Assembly (NCBI RefSeq): GCF_038022665.1
Contig: NZ_CP150629.1
Location: forward strand, 1,594,480 to 1,658,479
DNA from: Methanolobus sp. WCC4
Lineage (GTDB): Archaea; Halobacteriota; Methanosarcinia; Methanosarcinales; Methanosarcinaceae
Direction of reading: 5' to 3'
DNA length: 64,000 nucleotides
Shown here: piece after piece, positions 48,056 to 57,164 of the stretch
How the letters are laid out: every line of letters starts with the position of its first letter
Numbering within the stretch: the stretch's first letter is position 1
Notes under the pieces: model-generated
The model's database searches: none
Told to the model about the DNA's origin: nothing
What the model saw: only the letters and a program-made list of their open reading frames with translations
Translations under genes and position numbers: made by a program

Positions 48056-48619
48056 ATGGACAAAGCCATGAAATTAATAAAAACTAATATAGAAGATTTA
48101 TTCATCTTTGAACCAAAGATTTTCGAAGATGAAAGAGGATACTTTTTTGAAAGTTATAACAAAAAGGTACTGGATAATCTAATAGACACGAAATATAATT
48201 TTGTTCAAGATAATGAATCAAAATCCTCATATGGTGTGATTCGCGGACTTCACTATCAAGTGGAACCATACAGCCAGACGAAACTGGTAAGGGTATTACA
48301 AGGGAAGGTCTACGATGTTGTTGTTGATATTAGAAAAGATTCACACACGTTTGGAGAATGGGTTGGCGTGGAACTTTCTGCTGCTAATAAAAGACAATTT
48401 TTGATACCCAAAGGTTTTGCTCACGGTTTTTCTGTATTAAGTGAAAGTGCCATATTTGCATACAAATGCGATGAATTCTATCATCCTGAAGCTGAAAAAG
48501 GTATCGCTTTTGATGATCTTACACTTAATATTGACTGGAAGATAAAGGATGAAGATATTGTGGTAGCAGACCGTGACAAGAACTGGCCAACACTGGAAAA
48601 TGCAAAGTTGATGTTTTAA
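48056..48619 (+). CDS. rfbC: dTDP-4-dehydrorhamnose 3,5-epimerase
   Basis: Third step of dTDP-L-rhamnose synthesis. 187 residues (183 if read from the ATG at 48068), standard length. Cupin fold with FEDERGYFFESYN (about 23-35), VQDNESKSSYGVIRGLHYQ including the catalytic histidine (about residue 66), and FLIPKGFAHGFSVLSE. First gene of rfbC-rfbB-rfbD-rfbA. No obvious ribosome-binding site, and a gap of 44 bases to rfbB. It begins just after the truncated GT2 stub. Confidence 0.93.
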   Translation: MDKAMKLIKTNIEDLFIFEPKIFEDERGYFFESYNKKVLDNLIDTKYNFVQDNESKSSYGVIRGLHYQVEPYSQTKLVRVLQGKVYDVVVDIRKDSHTFGEWVGVELSAANKRQFLIPKGFAHGFSVLSESAIFAYKCDEFYHPEAEKGIAFDDLTLNIDWKIKDEDIVVADRDKNWPTLENAKLMF

Positions 48620-48662
48620 TTTTTATTAATTATTTGTGACTGATAAATATTGACAAGAGGAG

Positions 48663-49628
48663 ATGAATGAATTGAAATTACTGGTAACTGGAGGTTGTGG
48701 ATTCATAGGTAGCAATTTTATCCGCATTATGCTTGAAAAATATTCGGATTGCGAAATAATCAATCTAGACAAACTTACCTATGCAGGAAACCCAGCCAAC
48801 TTAAAAGATATTGACAATAATCCTAATTATTCATTTATCAAAGGAGACATCTGCGACCCACATGTCTCAAATGTAGCCATGGAAAATGTTGATACAGTAG
48901 TTCACTTCGCCGCCGAAAGCCATGTGGACCGCTCAATAGAAGATGGCTCAGTATTTATAAGAACAAATGTGCTTGGTACAAACACGCTCCTGAATTGTGC
49001 ACTGGATTCTGATATCAAAAATTTCATCCATGTTTCCACCGATGAGGTATATGGAAGCATAGAGAACGGATCATTTGCTGAAGAGGATAATCTCAACCCT
49101 TCAAGTCCGTATTCATCAAGCAAGGCAGGATCCGACCTGCTGGCCATGTCCTTTCATACCACCTATGGCCTGCCGGTAAGCATTACCAGATGTACCAACA
49201 ACTTCGGACCATATCAGTACCCGGAAAAATTGATTCCACTCTTCATCACAAACCTGATGGAAGGCAAGCAGGTACCTGTCTATGGCACAGGACTGAACGT
49301 GAGGGACTGGATCTATGTAGATGACCACTGTTCAGGCATCGATTTTGTGCTCAACAACGGAAACAGTGGAGAGCTCTACAACATCGGAGGTGGCAGCGAA
49401 CTCACAAACCTTGAGATCACACATCGCATACTGGAAACCTTGGGAAAGGACGAATCCATGATCAGGTATGTAGAAGACCGCAAAGGACATGATTTCCGTT
49501 ATTCCCTTGACTGCACGAAATTGAAGAAGATGGGATGGAAACCGAAATATGACTTTAAAGCTGCTCTTTCCAATACCGTGAAATGGTACGTTGAAAACAG
49601 ATGGTGGTGGGAGTCATTAAAACAGTGA
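48663..49628 (+). CDS. rfbB: dTDP-glucose 4,6-dehydratase
   Basis: Second step of the rhamnose pathway: dTDP-glucose to dTDP-4-keto-6-deoxyglucose. 321 residues. NAD site VTGGCGFIGSNFI (8-20), HFAAESHVDRS (81-91), STDEVYG (125-131) supplying the Asp-Glu catalytic pair, and Y150-x3-K154 in SPYSSSK. GAGGAGATGA near the ATG gives a ribosome-binding site. It overlaps rfbD by 28 bases. From here to 51126 the DNA is visibly richer in GC than the surrounding AT-rich genes. Confidence 0.94.
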   Translation: MNELKLLVTGGCGFIGSNFIRIMLEKYSDCEIINLDKLTYAGNPANLKDIDNNPNYSFIKGDICDPHVSNVAMENVDTVVHFAAESHVDRSIEDGSVFIRTNVLGTNTLLNCALDSDIKNFIHVSTDEVYGSIENGSFAEEDNLNPSSPYSSSKAGSDLLAMSFHTTYGLPVSITRCTNNFGPYQYPEKLIPLFITNLMEGKQVPVYGTGLNVRDWIYVDDHCSGIDFVLNNGNSGELYNIGGGSELTNLEITHRILETLGKDESMIRYVEDRKGHDFRYSLDCTKLKKMGWKPKYDFKAALSNTVKWYVENRWWWESLKQ

Positions 49629-50410
49629 TTCTCGGTGCAGGTGGAATGCTTGGCACAGACCTGTGCAAGATATTTCCTGATGCTGCAAAGCTAAAACATA
49701 ATGACCTTGATATCACAAAAAGAGAGAAAGTCATTGAATGTATCAGGAGGATTAAACCTGATGTTGTAATAAATGCTGCTGCGTATACCGATGTGGATGG
49801 TTGTGAGGGCAATCAGGAACTTGTCTTCGACGTCAATGGATATGGACCAGGATACCTTGCTGAAGCTTGTTCAAATGCCAGCGCAGTACTTGTGCATTTT
49901 AGCACTGACTACGTATTTGATGGCTCAAAAAAAGAATACTTAGAGGCTGATACAACAAATCCAGTCAACGCATACGGTAGATCAAAACTTCTCGGTGAAC
50001 AGAAAATTGCCGAAAACATGGATGACTACAGGATTATCCGAACCTCTTGGTTATTCGGAGCCAATGGGATAAATTTTGTGGACACCATGCTGAAGCTATC
50101 CGAAGAGATGGAAACTGTAAAGGTTGTTAACGATCAGTTCGGAAAGCCTACATATACACTGGACTTGGCCCACAAGACTGCAGAGATAATTGGAATTGAG
50201 CCGGGAATCTACCACCTATCAAACGAAGGGGTATGTTCCTGGTACGAGTTTGCATCAGCAATCATCGATAACACAATTCCTTGTACAAGCAATGAATTTC
50301 CAAGAAAGGCAAAAAGACCTACATATTCGGCTCTTGTAAACACAAAAACAAGTCCAATGAGGCACTGGAAAGAAGCACTTAATGATTACTTAAAGGAGAA
50401 TAAAGCATGA
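49601..50410 (+). CDS. rfbD: dTDP-4-dehydrorhamnose reductase
   Basis: Last step, NADPH-dependent reduction to dTDP-L-rhamnose. 269 residues. VILGAGGMLGTDL (9-21) binds the cofactor; HFSTDYVFDGS (99-109) and Y125-x3-K129 in NAYGRSK form the active site. Several ATG/GTG codons (49601-49607) lie inside the end of rfbB, so the exact start is uncertain by a few residues. Its stop overlaps the rfbA start (ATGA). Confidence 0.93.
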   Translation: MVVGVIKTVILGAGGMLGTDLCKIFPDAAKLKHNDLDITKREKVIECIRRIKPDVVINAAAYTDVDGCEGNQELVFDVNGYGPGYLAEACSNASAVLVHFSTDYVFDGSKKEYLEADTTNPVNAYGRSKLLGEQKIAENMDDYRIIRTSWLFGANGINFVDTMLKLSEEMETVKVVNDQFGKPTYTLDLAHKTAEIIGIEPGIYHLSNEGVCSWYEFASAIIDNTIPCTSNEFPRKAKRPTYSALVNTKTSPMRHWKEALNDYLKENKA

Positions 50411-51126
50411 AAGGAATAGTACTTGCCGGAGGTACAGGTAGCAGACTGTATCCACTTACTAAAGTGACGAACAAGCATCTTCTACCTGTATATGATAAAC
50501 CAATGATCTATTACCCTCTTCTGACACTGATTAATGCAGGAATTACCGATATAATGATAGTTTCAGGCCGTGGACATGCCGGACATTTCCTTGAACTTCT
50601 TGGGTCTGGTGCCGAGTTAGGGGCACGTTTTACTTATGAGATTCAGGACGAGGCTGGCGGTATTGCACAGGCGTTGAGCTTAGCAGAAGATTTTGCGGAT
50701 GATGAGGATGTGGCTGTCATCCTTGGGGATAACATATTCCAAGATAACATTCATGCTACGATTCAATCATTCGAATCCGGTGCACATATATTCCTTAAGC
50801 AAGTTTCCGATGCAGCACGGTTTGGAGTGGCAGAGGTGGATAAAAGCAATGAAAAGATACTTGGCATTGAGGAGAAACCTGAGGTTCCTAAATCAAATTA
50901 TGCAGTGACCGGACTATACATCTATGACAACGATGTATTTGACATTATTCACACATTAAAACCATCAGGGAGGGGAGAACTTGAGATTACAGATGTGAAT
51001 AACGAGTATATCCAGCAGGGTCTGATGAAATACACAGTTTTAGATAGAAACTGGAGCGATGCAGGGACATTCGAGAGCTTGTTGAAAGCAAGTATCATTG
51101 CAAGAGAAGACAAGGAATCTAAATGA
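50407..51126 (+). CDS. rfbA: glucose-1-phosphate thymidylyltransferase
   Basis: First pathway step: dTTP plus glucose-1-phosphate to dTDP-glucose. 239 residues with LAGGTGSRLYPLT (6-18), LPVYDKPMIYYPL (26-38), ILGDNIFQDNI and EEKPEVPKSNYAVTGLY. It is about 50 residues shorter than enteric RmlA (about 290), lacking the C-terminal part that forms the allosteric site, as in short SpsI-type forms. Feedback control by dTDP-rhamnose may therefore be weaker (inference). Overlaps rfbD by four bases. Confidence 0.92.
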   Translation: MKGIVLAGGTGSRLYPLTKVTNKHLLPVYDKPMIYYPLLTLINAGITDIMIVSGRGHAGHFLELLGSGAELGARFTYEIQDEAGGIAQALSLAEDFADDEDVAVILGDNIFQDNIHATIQSFESGAHIFLKQVSDAARFGVAEVDKSNEKILGIEEKPEVPKSNYAVTGLYIYDNDVFDIIHTLKPSGRGELEITDVNNEYIQQGLMKYTVLDRNWSDAGTFESLLKASIIAREDKESK

Positions 51127-51155
51127 GTGTGAGATGTGTTGACAATCTCACTCAT
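51123..51155 (+). other. hairpin between rfbA and the next glycosyltransferase
   Basis: Left arm 51123-51135 pairs with 51145-51155 over 11 base pairs with a two-base bulge and a nine-base loop. It includes the rfbA stop codon and ends just before the strong GGAGGT site (51160-51165) of the gene at 51170. No T-run follows, so it is not a simple terminator; RNA processing or stabilisation is possible. Confidence 0.45.
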
Positions 51156-51169
51156 GTTGGAGGTCCAGG

Positions 51170-52225
51170 ATGAAGAAAAAAGTTCTTTTCATATGTGGTG
51201 CACGCGGCGATTACACCAGAAACGAAGTTGTGGTGCAATCACTCAAAGAGAACTATGATGTGATCGAGATATCTTCGAACGGCAAGTCATATATGTTTCG
51301 ATTGCCGAATGTCGTTATTAGATACTTATTGAACTTTAAGAAATACGACATTCTTTTTGTCGGGTTTTATGGACAGTTACTAGTCCCAATAGTACGTTTG
51401 TTCTCAAGAAAGCCAATAATCTTCGATGCATTTATATCTACATACGATACCTTATGTTTTGATAGGAAAAAGTTCAAGCCTAACTCGATAATCGGCAGGA
51501 TTACATATTACATTGATAAATTATCCTGCAGTCTAGCAGACAAAATAATCTTGGATACCAATGCCCATATCGACTATTTTATTGATACCTTTGGATTATC
51601 GAAGAACAAGTTTCAGAGGATATTTGTTGGTGCTAACGAGGAAATATTTTATCCACGACAAATCGAAAATGATTCGGACAAATTCATTGTATTTTACTAT
51701 GGGACGTTTCTGCCATTGCAAGGTATAGAGTATCTAGTCAGAGCTGCAAAGTTGTTGGAAAACGAAGATGATATCAAATTTATTGTTGTCGGTTCTGGGA
51801 TGGAAACGGACAAGATAATCAGATTGTCGAATGAGCTTCAGAACAAGAACATAGAATTCATTGATTGGATACCCTATCAGGAATTGCCTTTAAAAATAGC
51901 AGAAGCCGATGTCTGTTTGGGCGGGCATTTTTCAAATGTAGACAAGGCAAAACGAGTAATTGCAGGAAAAACATTTCAATTCATTGCAATGAAGAAGCCA
52001 GTGATAGTTGGAGATAACCCCGCAAATTGGGAAATATTTGAGCATGGAATTGATGCTTTTTTTGTTGAAATGGCTAGTGCTGAAGCATTAGCTGATGCAA
52101 TTCTTGTTCTTAAAAAGGATGACGAATTGAGAACAGAGATGGCAATAAATGCAAACAATACATTTAGGGAAGTTTGCAAGGGAATGTCATATGATTTGAA
52201 TAATATAATTGAAGACATAATATGA
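51170..52225 (+). CDS. glycosyltransferase (GT4-like, GT-B fold)
   Basis: 351 residues. The start at 51170 has GGAGGT upstream. N-terminal KKVLFICGARGDYTRNEVVVQSL; donor-domain FYYGTFLPLQGIEYLVRAA, VVGSGMETDKI and KTFQFIAMKKPVIVGDNPAN. The EX7E segment is replaced by KRVIAGKTFQFIAMKKP, typical of GT4 members that act on lipid-linked sugars. It directly follows rfbA, so a rhamnosyltransferase is the natural guess, but the donor is not shown by sequence. Confidence 0.78.
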   Translation: MKKKVLFICGARGDYTRNEVVVQSLKENYDVIEISSNGKSYMFRLPNVVIRYLLNFKKYDILFVGFYGQLLVPIVRLFSRKPIIFDAFISTYDTLCFDRKKFKPNSIIGRITYYIDKLSCSLADKIILDTNAHIDYFIDTFGLSKNKFQRIFVGANEEIFYPRQIENDSDKFIVFYYGTFLPLQGIEYLVRAAKLLENEDDIKFIVVGSGMETDKIIRLSNELQNKNIEFIDWIPYQELPLKIAEADVCLGGHFSNVDKAKRVIAGKTFQFIAMKKPVIVGDNPANWEIFEHGIDAFFVEMASAEALADAILVLKKDDELRTEMAINANNTFREVCKGMSYDLNNIIEDII

Positions 52226-52286
52226 TGGCATTACATAAAATATACTTTTGTTAGGCAAAATATTCGATAATAAAGGAGAATAAAAG

Positions 52287-54197
52287 TTGATTAATATTAC
52301 TTTGTTATTAATTTTATCAATCATGTTATGCATAATCCCAGGATATGCTATATTTTCATCATTTTTGAATAATGAAAATTACGATTTTATTCAAACCTTT
52401 ACTATATCCCTTGTTTTAGGTTTATCAGCAACTCCTATAATTTTATTATTCTTCAGCATCATAGATATAAAATTAAATCGTACGATTATATATTCTTTAA
52501 TCTTGTGTTCTATATTAATAATATCATACAACTGCAGTAAAAATAATGTAATTAGCTGTTTAAATAAGCAATTAAAAATCTCATTTGACAAAGCATCAAT
52601 CATAATGATTTCTATTTTTTTAACAAATTTAATGATAAAATTATTCATTAATAATAATCAAATAGTTCCTTTAGGAATTGATAGTTATGCACATGTAATG
52701 ATAACCAGTTTAATAGTTGAAAATGAGAGCATTCCAAAATCATACATGCCTTTTATGCCGATTGATAATTTCACGTATCATTTTGGATTTCATGCACTAT
52801 CTGGATTTATAAGTTGGGTCACGGGAGCAGAGATAGCAAGTTCGGTACTTATTGCAGAAACACTATTAATCGCATTACCGCCATTAACAATATATGTATT
52901 TACTCTTTCCCTCTTAAAAGATAAAAAAACTGCACTAATATCTGCATTTATTGTTTCATTTATCTCAATATTTCCTGCTTATTATTTGAATTGGGGTAGA
53001 ATGACTCAAATAATGGGTCTAACAATACTACCAATCCTCATTACAGTTTTGCTAACTAATTTTGATAAAAATTCATACCATCATATAATTGTATCAAGTA
53101 TATTGTTATCAGGATTATTTTTATCACATTATCGAATTTTTATAATGTTTATGTACTTCTTACTGTTAATCTTTATTTCTGATGTCCTAGGAAAGAATAT
53201 ATCAATGGAAAAAATTCAAAAAATATTTGTTTTGTTCGTATTATTCACTGCAATAACAGGGCCTTGGATGTTAAATTTATTTGATAATAGTAACTTCATA
53301 AAAACAGTAAACGTGGGTGAGGACTCTACAAGAATATCTCCGGAATATTATTATTCTTTGGACCGAGTACACTATCTTTATTCAGATTATTCAAATTACT
53401 TATTTGTAATAGGCGAAAGTTTTGCCTACTTGCTTATTTTTGCAGGTATCTTACTTGGATTTTACAAAAAGCAAAATGAAATAATCCTACTATCTTTTTG
53501 GATTTTTGTGCTTTTAATATTTTCGAATCCTCATTGGCTTGATTTTCCAATCAATGGACTTATAGATTTTATCACCGTCCTTAGTGTCTTGTGGGTGCCA
53601 ATATCTATAATTTGCGGCTATTTAATATGCTCTTTACTAAATAAAACTATTTTAGGAAAAAAAGAAATAAATTTTATTGTTAGTATTATTATTTTATTAA
53701 TTGTTACTTCTTCAATAGTTAGTCAAATACAATTAATTAAACCTTCATCTCAATATGTATTTGAACCTGATGTTGATGCAATGTGTTGGATAAACGAGAA
53801 CACAAAAGAAAATTCACAATTTTTAATAAGTTCTGAAAAAAGCATAGGATTTGTTGAGGCAAGCGATGCAGGTTCGTGGATACCTATTTTCACACAAAGA
53901 CAAGTTTCTGTACCATCGATGTTATATGGTGGGGAAGGTAACCAAGATTTACTTGATCAAGTAAAACTATTGCATGAAGCATCTAACAATCCCTCATCGA
54001 ATAGTTCATTAGAAATATTTAAAAAATATAATGTTACACATGTTTATATAGGTGTCCGAAAAACTACAAATTCAATGAATATTGCTAATTTTACAACATG
54101 TGATGCTTTTAAGCTAATTTACAACAATAATGGAGTTTACATTTTTGAAATTCAAGAGACAAATACTAAAAATATCGGTATTGTTAATCAAACATAA
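52287..54197 (+). CDS. large GT-C-like membrane protein
   Basis: 636 residues from TTG 52287 (GGAG upstream). At least 13 helices in the first 500 residues and a soluble C-terminal domain. The first outer loop has PLGIDSYAHVMITSLIVEN (about 130-148) and FTYHFGFHALSGF, and WGRMTQIMG lies later; this arrangement is seen in archaeal GT-C/DUF6541-like proteins. The C-terminus overlaps the IS1 relic by 14 bases, so the last residues may have been replaced when that element inserted. Possibly adds rhamnose-containing units outside; inference. Confidence 0.6.
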   Translation: MINITLLLILSIMLCIIPGYAIFSSFLNNENYDFIQTFTISLVLGLSATPIILLFFSIIDIKLNRTIIYSLILCSILIISYNCSKNNVISCLNKQLKISFDKASIIMISIFLTNLMIKLFINNNQIVPLGIDSYAHVMITSLIVENESIPKSYMPFMPIDNFTYHFGFHALSGFISWVTGAEIASSVLIAETLLIALPPLTIYVFTLSLLKDKKTALISAFIVSFISIFPAYYLNWGRMTQIMGLTILPILITVLLTNFDKNSYHHIIVSSILLSGLFLSHYRIFIMFMYFLLLIFISDVLGKNISMEKIQKIFVLFVLFTAITGPWMLNLFDNSNFIKTVNVGEDSTRISPEYYYSLDRVHYLYSDYSNYLFVIGESFAYLLIFAGILLGFYKKQNEIILLSFWIFVLLIFSNPHWLDFPINGLIDFITVLSVLWVPISIICGYLICSLLNKTILGKKEINFIVSIIILLIVTSSIVSQIQLIKPSSQYVFEPDVDAMCWINENTKENSQFLISSEKSIGFVEASDAGSWIPIFTQRQVSVPSMLYGGEGNQDLLDQVKLLHEASNNPSSNSSLEIFKKYNVTHVYIGVRKTTNSMNIANFTTCDAFKLIYNNNGVYIFEIQETNTKNIGIVNQT

Positions 54198-54650
54198 CTA
54201 GTTCTTTATTTCTGTATTTCATCAATAACAAAACAGAATATTTCAGCATTTCAAGACTTTTTGTATAACACTTTGACTTACTCCTCAGTCTTGCCAGAAA
54301 GTGCCTAGATATATTGTTGTATCCTTCAACAGTATATGTTTCTGCTTTTGAACGAGTGTAAATATTCGGGGGGAAATTCTGCATATGCCCTCCAGGAATC
54401 ATTCATATTTCTCCAACTACTTTTGCCTTTAACTTTTTGCCCAGTTTTTGTTCTTCTGCTGCCAAAAGAGCAGTCGATGAATTTCTTCCAATCTCTATCA
54501 ACAGCAATCCAAATCCAGCAGTAGTTTTGTTGTCTCCATATAAGTATGCATTTCATCTAGTTTCACAACGGATATTTAGTTTTCACTTTTCAACTCCTCT
54601 AGTTCACTACCAAATACGTTTTTCTTTACTTCATAGTTTTTCTTCATAGT
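54184..54650 (-). pseudogene. IS1-family transposase relic
   Basis: Minus-strand pieces in different frames give the InsB-like core: DEMHTY (near 54560), WIWIAVDRDWKKFIDC, then TYTVEGYNNISRHFLARLRSK and a KCYTKSLEMLKYS tail ending at 54184. These match IS1-type DDE transposases. At least two frameshifts and loss of the N-terminal zinc-binding part make it inactive. The 5' side stops at the MITE-like repeat (54650). Confidence 0.65.
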
Positions 54651-54840
54651 ATAGAGACTGTTGGAAAAATCGATTCGTATGAAATTTACGTCAAATTGTA
54701 GTAATAATAGCTTAAAATACATATATGCAATTTATTCATAAGTGATTGATGATACTGATAATATTATTATTCATGACTGTTTGGCTTTGTGTGTATGACA
54801 AAAATTGTCTTATTTGATGACTTTTCAAACAATCTCTATA
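54650..54840. repeat. 191-bp MITE-like element with 22-bp terminal inverted repeats
   Basis: 54650-54671 (TATAGAGACTGTTGG...) and the complement of 54819-54840 (TATAGAGATTGTTTG...) match at 19 of 22 positions. The interior is AT-rich and non-coding. It abuts the truncated 5' end of the IS1 relic. A clear target duplication cannot be picked out. A non-autonomous mobile element is inferred. Confidence 0.5.
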
Positions 54841-54965
54841 GCGATTATAAAACGTATATATTACATTGACATCGAGTATTTTTTGTTAAAACTTACACTA
54901 TTATTGACATTAAATTTATAAATGTTTGGTTGAATTTAGGAAAAAGGAATTCTACATAACTATTT

Positions 54966-56249
54966 TTAAAGGTATCTGTATACACATAATGAAGATAGAA
55001 TTAATCCAATCAAAGACGTTGTACTTGTTGCTATTGCTGCACCTATGATATGATATTTCGGTATCAAAGTAATATTTAGTAAGATATTAATAAATAATAA
55101 TAATATACTGATGGCTACTGAAATTCTTGGCATCCCAATTCCATTTAATATGGTTGTCAATAATGAAAACAAAGAGAAGAATCCAATACCAATAATTAGA
55201 ATACTAAGAACTTGAGCACCACCTATGTACTCAATGGAATACAACAATGTAAGTAGTTCTTCTGATAGCATATAGATAACAAACACAGTTGGTGCCATTG
55301 CTATAAATAAGTACTTAAATGATTTCACTGCATACTTTCGATTTTTTTTAATGTTGTTGCTTGCTGCGTTCTTGGATATTAATGGAAAAAGTGCACCATA
55401 TAGCCCTGTAGTCAGATAGAATGGAACTTTCGATATCGTCGATGACGCTGAGTAAATTCCTGCATCATAATCTGTTAAATATGCCTTGACAAAAAACAAA
55501 TCAATATTTGAAATTAAATTAGTAATTACTGAAAAAAATATAATGGGAATAGCAAAATCCAAAACTTGTCTTACCGAGATTTCTTTGTTAATCTCCTGAC
55601 TGTTTTTTTCAACAAATTTTCGTTGTTTTGTACAGTAAATGCCGATTAAAAGTGCTGCCATTGGTGCTAAAACGAAACCAAAGATTGCACCTCTGAGTGC
55701 ATAACCGATTAGCACCATTACAAGTATGAATATCGCTTTGAAAAACGAATACGAGATTGCTGTTATTGCTTGTTTTTTGTATTCCTGTAAGCCGTTTAAG
55801 TATCCTGTTGAGATAGAATACAAGGCATAACTTGGGACTATGAACGATGACAATCGGATTAAAGGTGTTAAACCTTCGTCATTTAGAAGTAATGCAATTT
55901 TTCCTGCTATAATATAGTAGATTAAAAAAATTCCAAGGCTAAAAACCAATTGAATTTTAAGGGATATGTCTCTTACTGCCTTTACACTAATGTCGCCATG
56001 TGCAACATACTTCGACAAAGCCTGCGGAATGCCTGTCGCAAGAATGAGATTTACCATTGTCATCAAAGATATGACTACTGCATATATTCCGTAGTTTGAT
56101 GGACCTAGTAACCTACCTAAGCCTATGTGAATAGCATAACCTGAAGCTACAAAAACTGCCTGTGCTATTAATAAATATATTGTCCCATGTAAAATTTTAT
56201 CTTTCATAGAAAAATCCACTTTATTTTTACCATCTTCTTCTAATAGCAT
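54966..56249 (-). CDS. Wzx-type oligosaccharide flippase (PST/MOP superfamily)
   Basis: Up to 427 residues (412 from the second ATG at 56204, MKDKILHGTIYLL, which starts at the first helix). Twelve helices expected; ILHGTIYLLIAQAVFVASGYAIHIGLGRLLGPSNYGIY is the typical opening and KYVAHGD near residue 87 marks the archaeal subgroup. It is not closely similar to the flippase at 26604 by eye. It is isolated by IS relics on both sides, so its partner glycosyltransferases may be the rfb-linked genes before it or the GT-C at 57165. Confidence 0.87.
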   Translation of the reverse strand: MLLEEDGKNKVDFSMKDKILHGTIYLLIAQAVFVASGYAIHIGLGRLLGPSNYGIYAVVISLMTMVNLILATGIPQALSKYVAHGDISVKAVRDISLKIQLVFSLGIFLIYYIIAGKIALLLNDEGLTPLIRLSSFIVPSYALYSISTGYLNGLQEYKKQAITAISYSFFKAIFILVMVLIGYALRGAIFGFVLAPMAALLIGIYCTKQRKFVEKNSQEINKEISVRQVLDFAIPIIFFSVITNLISNIDLFFVKAYLTDYDAGIYSASSTISKVPFYLTTGLYGALFPLISKNAASNNIKKNRKYAVKSFKYLFIAMAPTVFVIYMLSEELLTLLYSIEYIGGAQVLSILIIGIGFFSLFSLLTTILNGIGMPRISVAISILLLFINILLNITLIPKYHIIGAAIATSTTSLIGLILSSLCVYRYL

Positions 56250-56394
56250 AGTACAAAATATCTTTCACGTAGTATAACCGGCTAATATAAACAAAACCCA
56301 AGTGTACCGACTGTTTTAAGTGGATTTAATCTTGGTATATCCACATTATTGTGGACGCTGCACGCTTTGAATAATTGACCACACAATTCATAAG

Positions 56395-56472
56395 TCATGA
56401 TTTACTCTCAAGTTTGCGGAAGTCAATCGTATTTTCTTCATTGTATTCTGGAATCGTGACTATGAGTTTCAC
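56395..56472 (-). pseudogene. N-terminal stub of a second glycosyltransferase family 2 gene
   Basis: From a GTG at 56472 the minus strand reads KLIVTIPEYNEENTID, an unmistakable GT2 first strand, then diverges and stops at 56395-56397. It resembles the stub at 47963-48025 but is not identical. It sits between the flippase and IS1634 relics, so deletion by IS activity is the likely cause. Confidence 0.55.
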
Positions 56473-56499
56473 GATACTTCTGTATGAGAATTTTGATAT

Positions 56500-57077
56500 A
56501 TATATCTATATGTTTTTGTGCAGATTCAAGAAATAGGTACAGATAGAATGTGCCATATTCTTTTGCATGAACATTTTATGCATATTTACCTAATGGTACT
56601 TGCTGCTGTGCAGAACAATGCTTTTCTAATCCATGTTGTTATTGGTATGCTCAAAGTCATGTCTCGAAAACAATCTATTTTGAATGTCATAAATAATCGT
56701 TTAATTATTGTTTCTCATGGTTTCAAGAACCCAGCGTATAGGGTTCTTTCACTGAATTCTGGAAGATTGAAACTATCAAGCACCTCATCACGATTAATTC
56801 AATCATGAGCTTTACTTATGCTGAAATTATCTGTAAGCTTGTAGCCTGCATGTTTTTTATCAAATTATTGATGTCACTGCAATTCTTTTTGTGTTTACCA
56901 AAAACAGTGTAAAATCAAGAATATTGTAAAGTTGCTCCACGATTAGAATGGCTATAATTGGAAAGCACATATTATCACTGTAATTATTTAATATGTTCTC
57001 TGTTTTGATTGTATTTTTGGGTCAAATACAACAAATAAAAAACATTTTTTATTGCTTTTGACTATCAAACTTGGTTG
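56500..57077 (-). pseudogene. IS1634-like transposase relic (5' part)
   Basis: The minus strand starts with CCAAGTTTGATAGTCAAAAG at 57077, similar to the palindrome arms at 8763-8840. Broken coding pieces follow: an EVLDSFNLPEFSERTLY segment near 56780 and SIVLHSSKYHLGKY near 56600, matching the N-terminal third of IS1634-type transposases. Stops and frameshifts interrupt it and the 3' two thirds are gone. Together with 12826-13660 it shows this IS family once had several copies here. Confidence 0.5.
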
Positions 57078-57164
57078 AAAGGGAGATATCTTTTGGGAAT
57101 AATCATCCAATACATAAAGTTTAAGTTCTATTGAATAATTGTACGTAGATAAGGGGATGTTCGC

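Noticed and set aside
56518-56808. Plus-strand open frame of 96 codons
   Set aside because: It is antisense to transposase fragments on the minus strand, has no ribosome-binding site and no recognisable motif.
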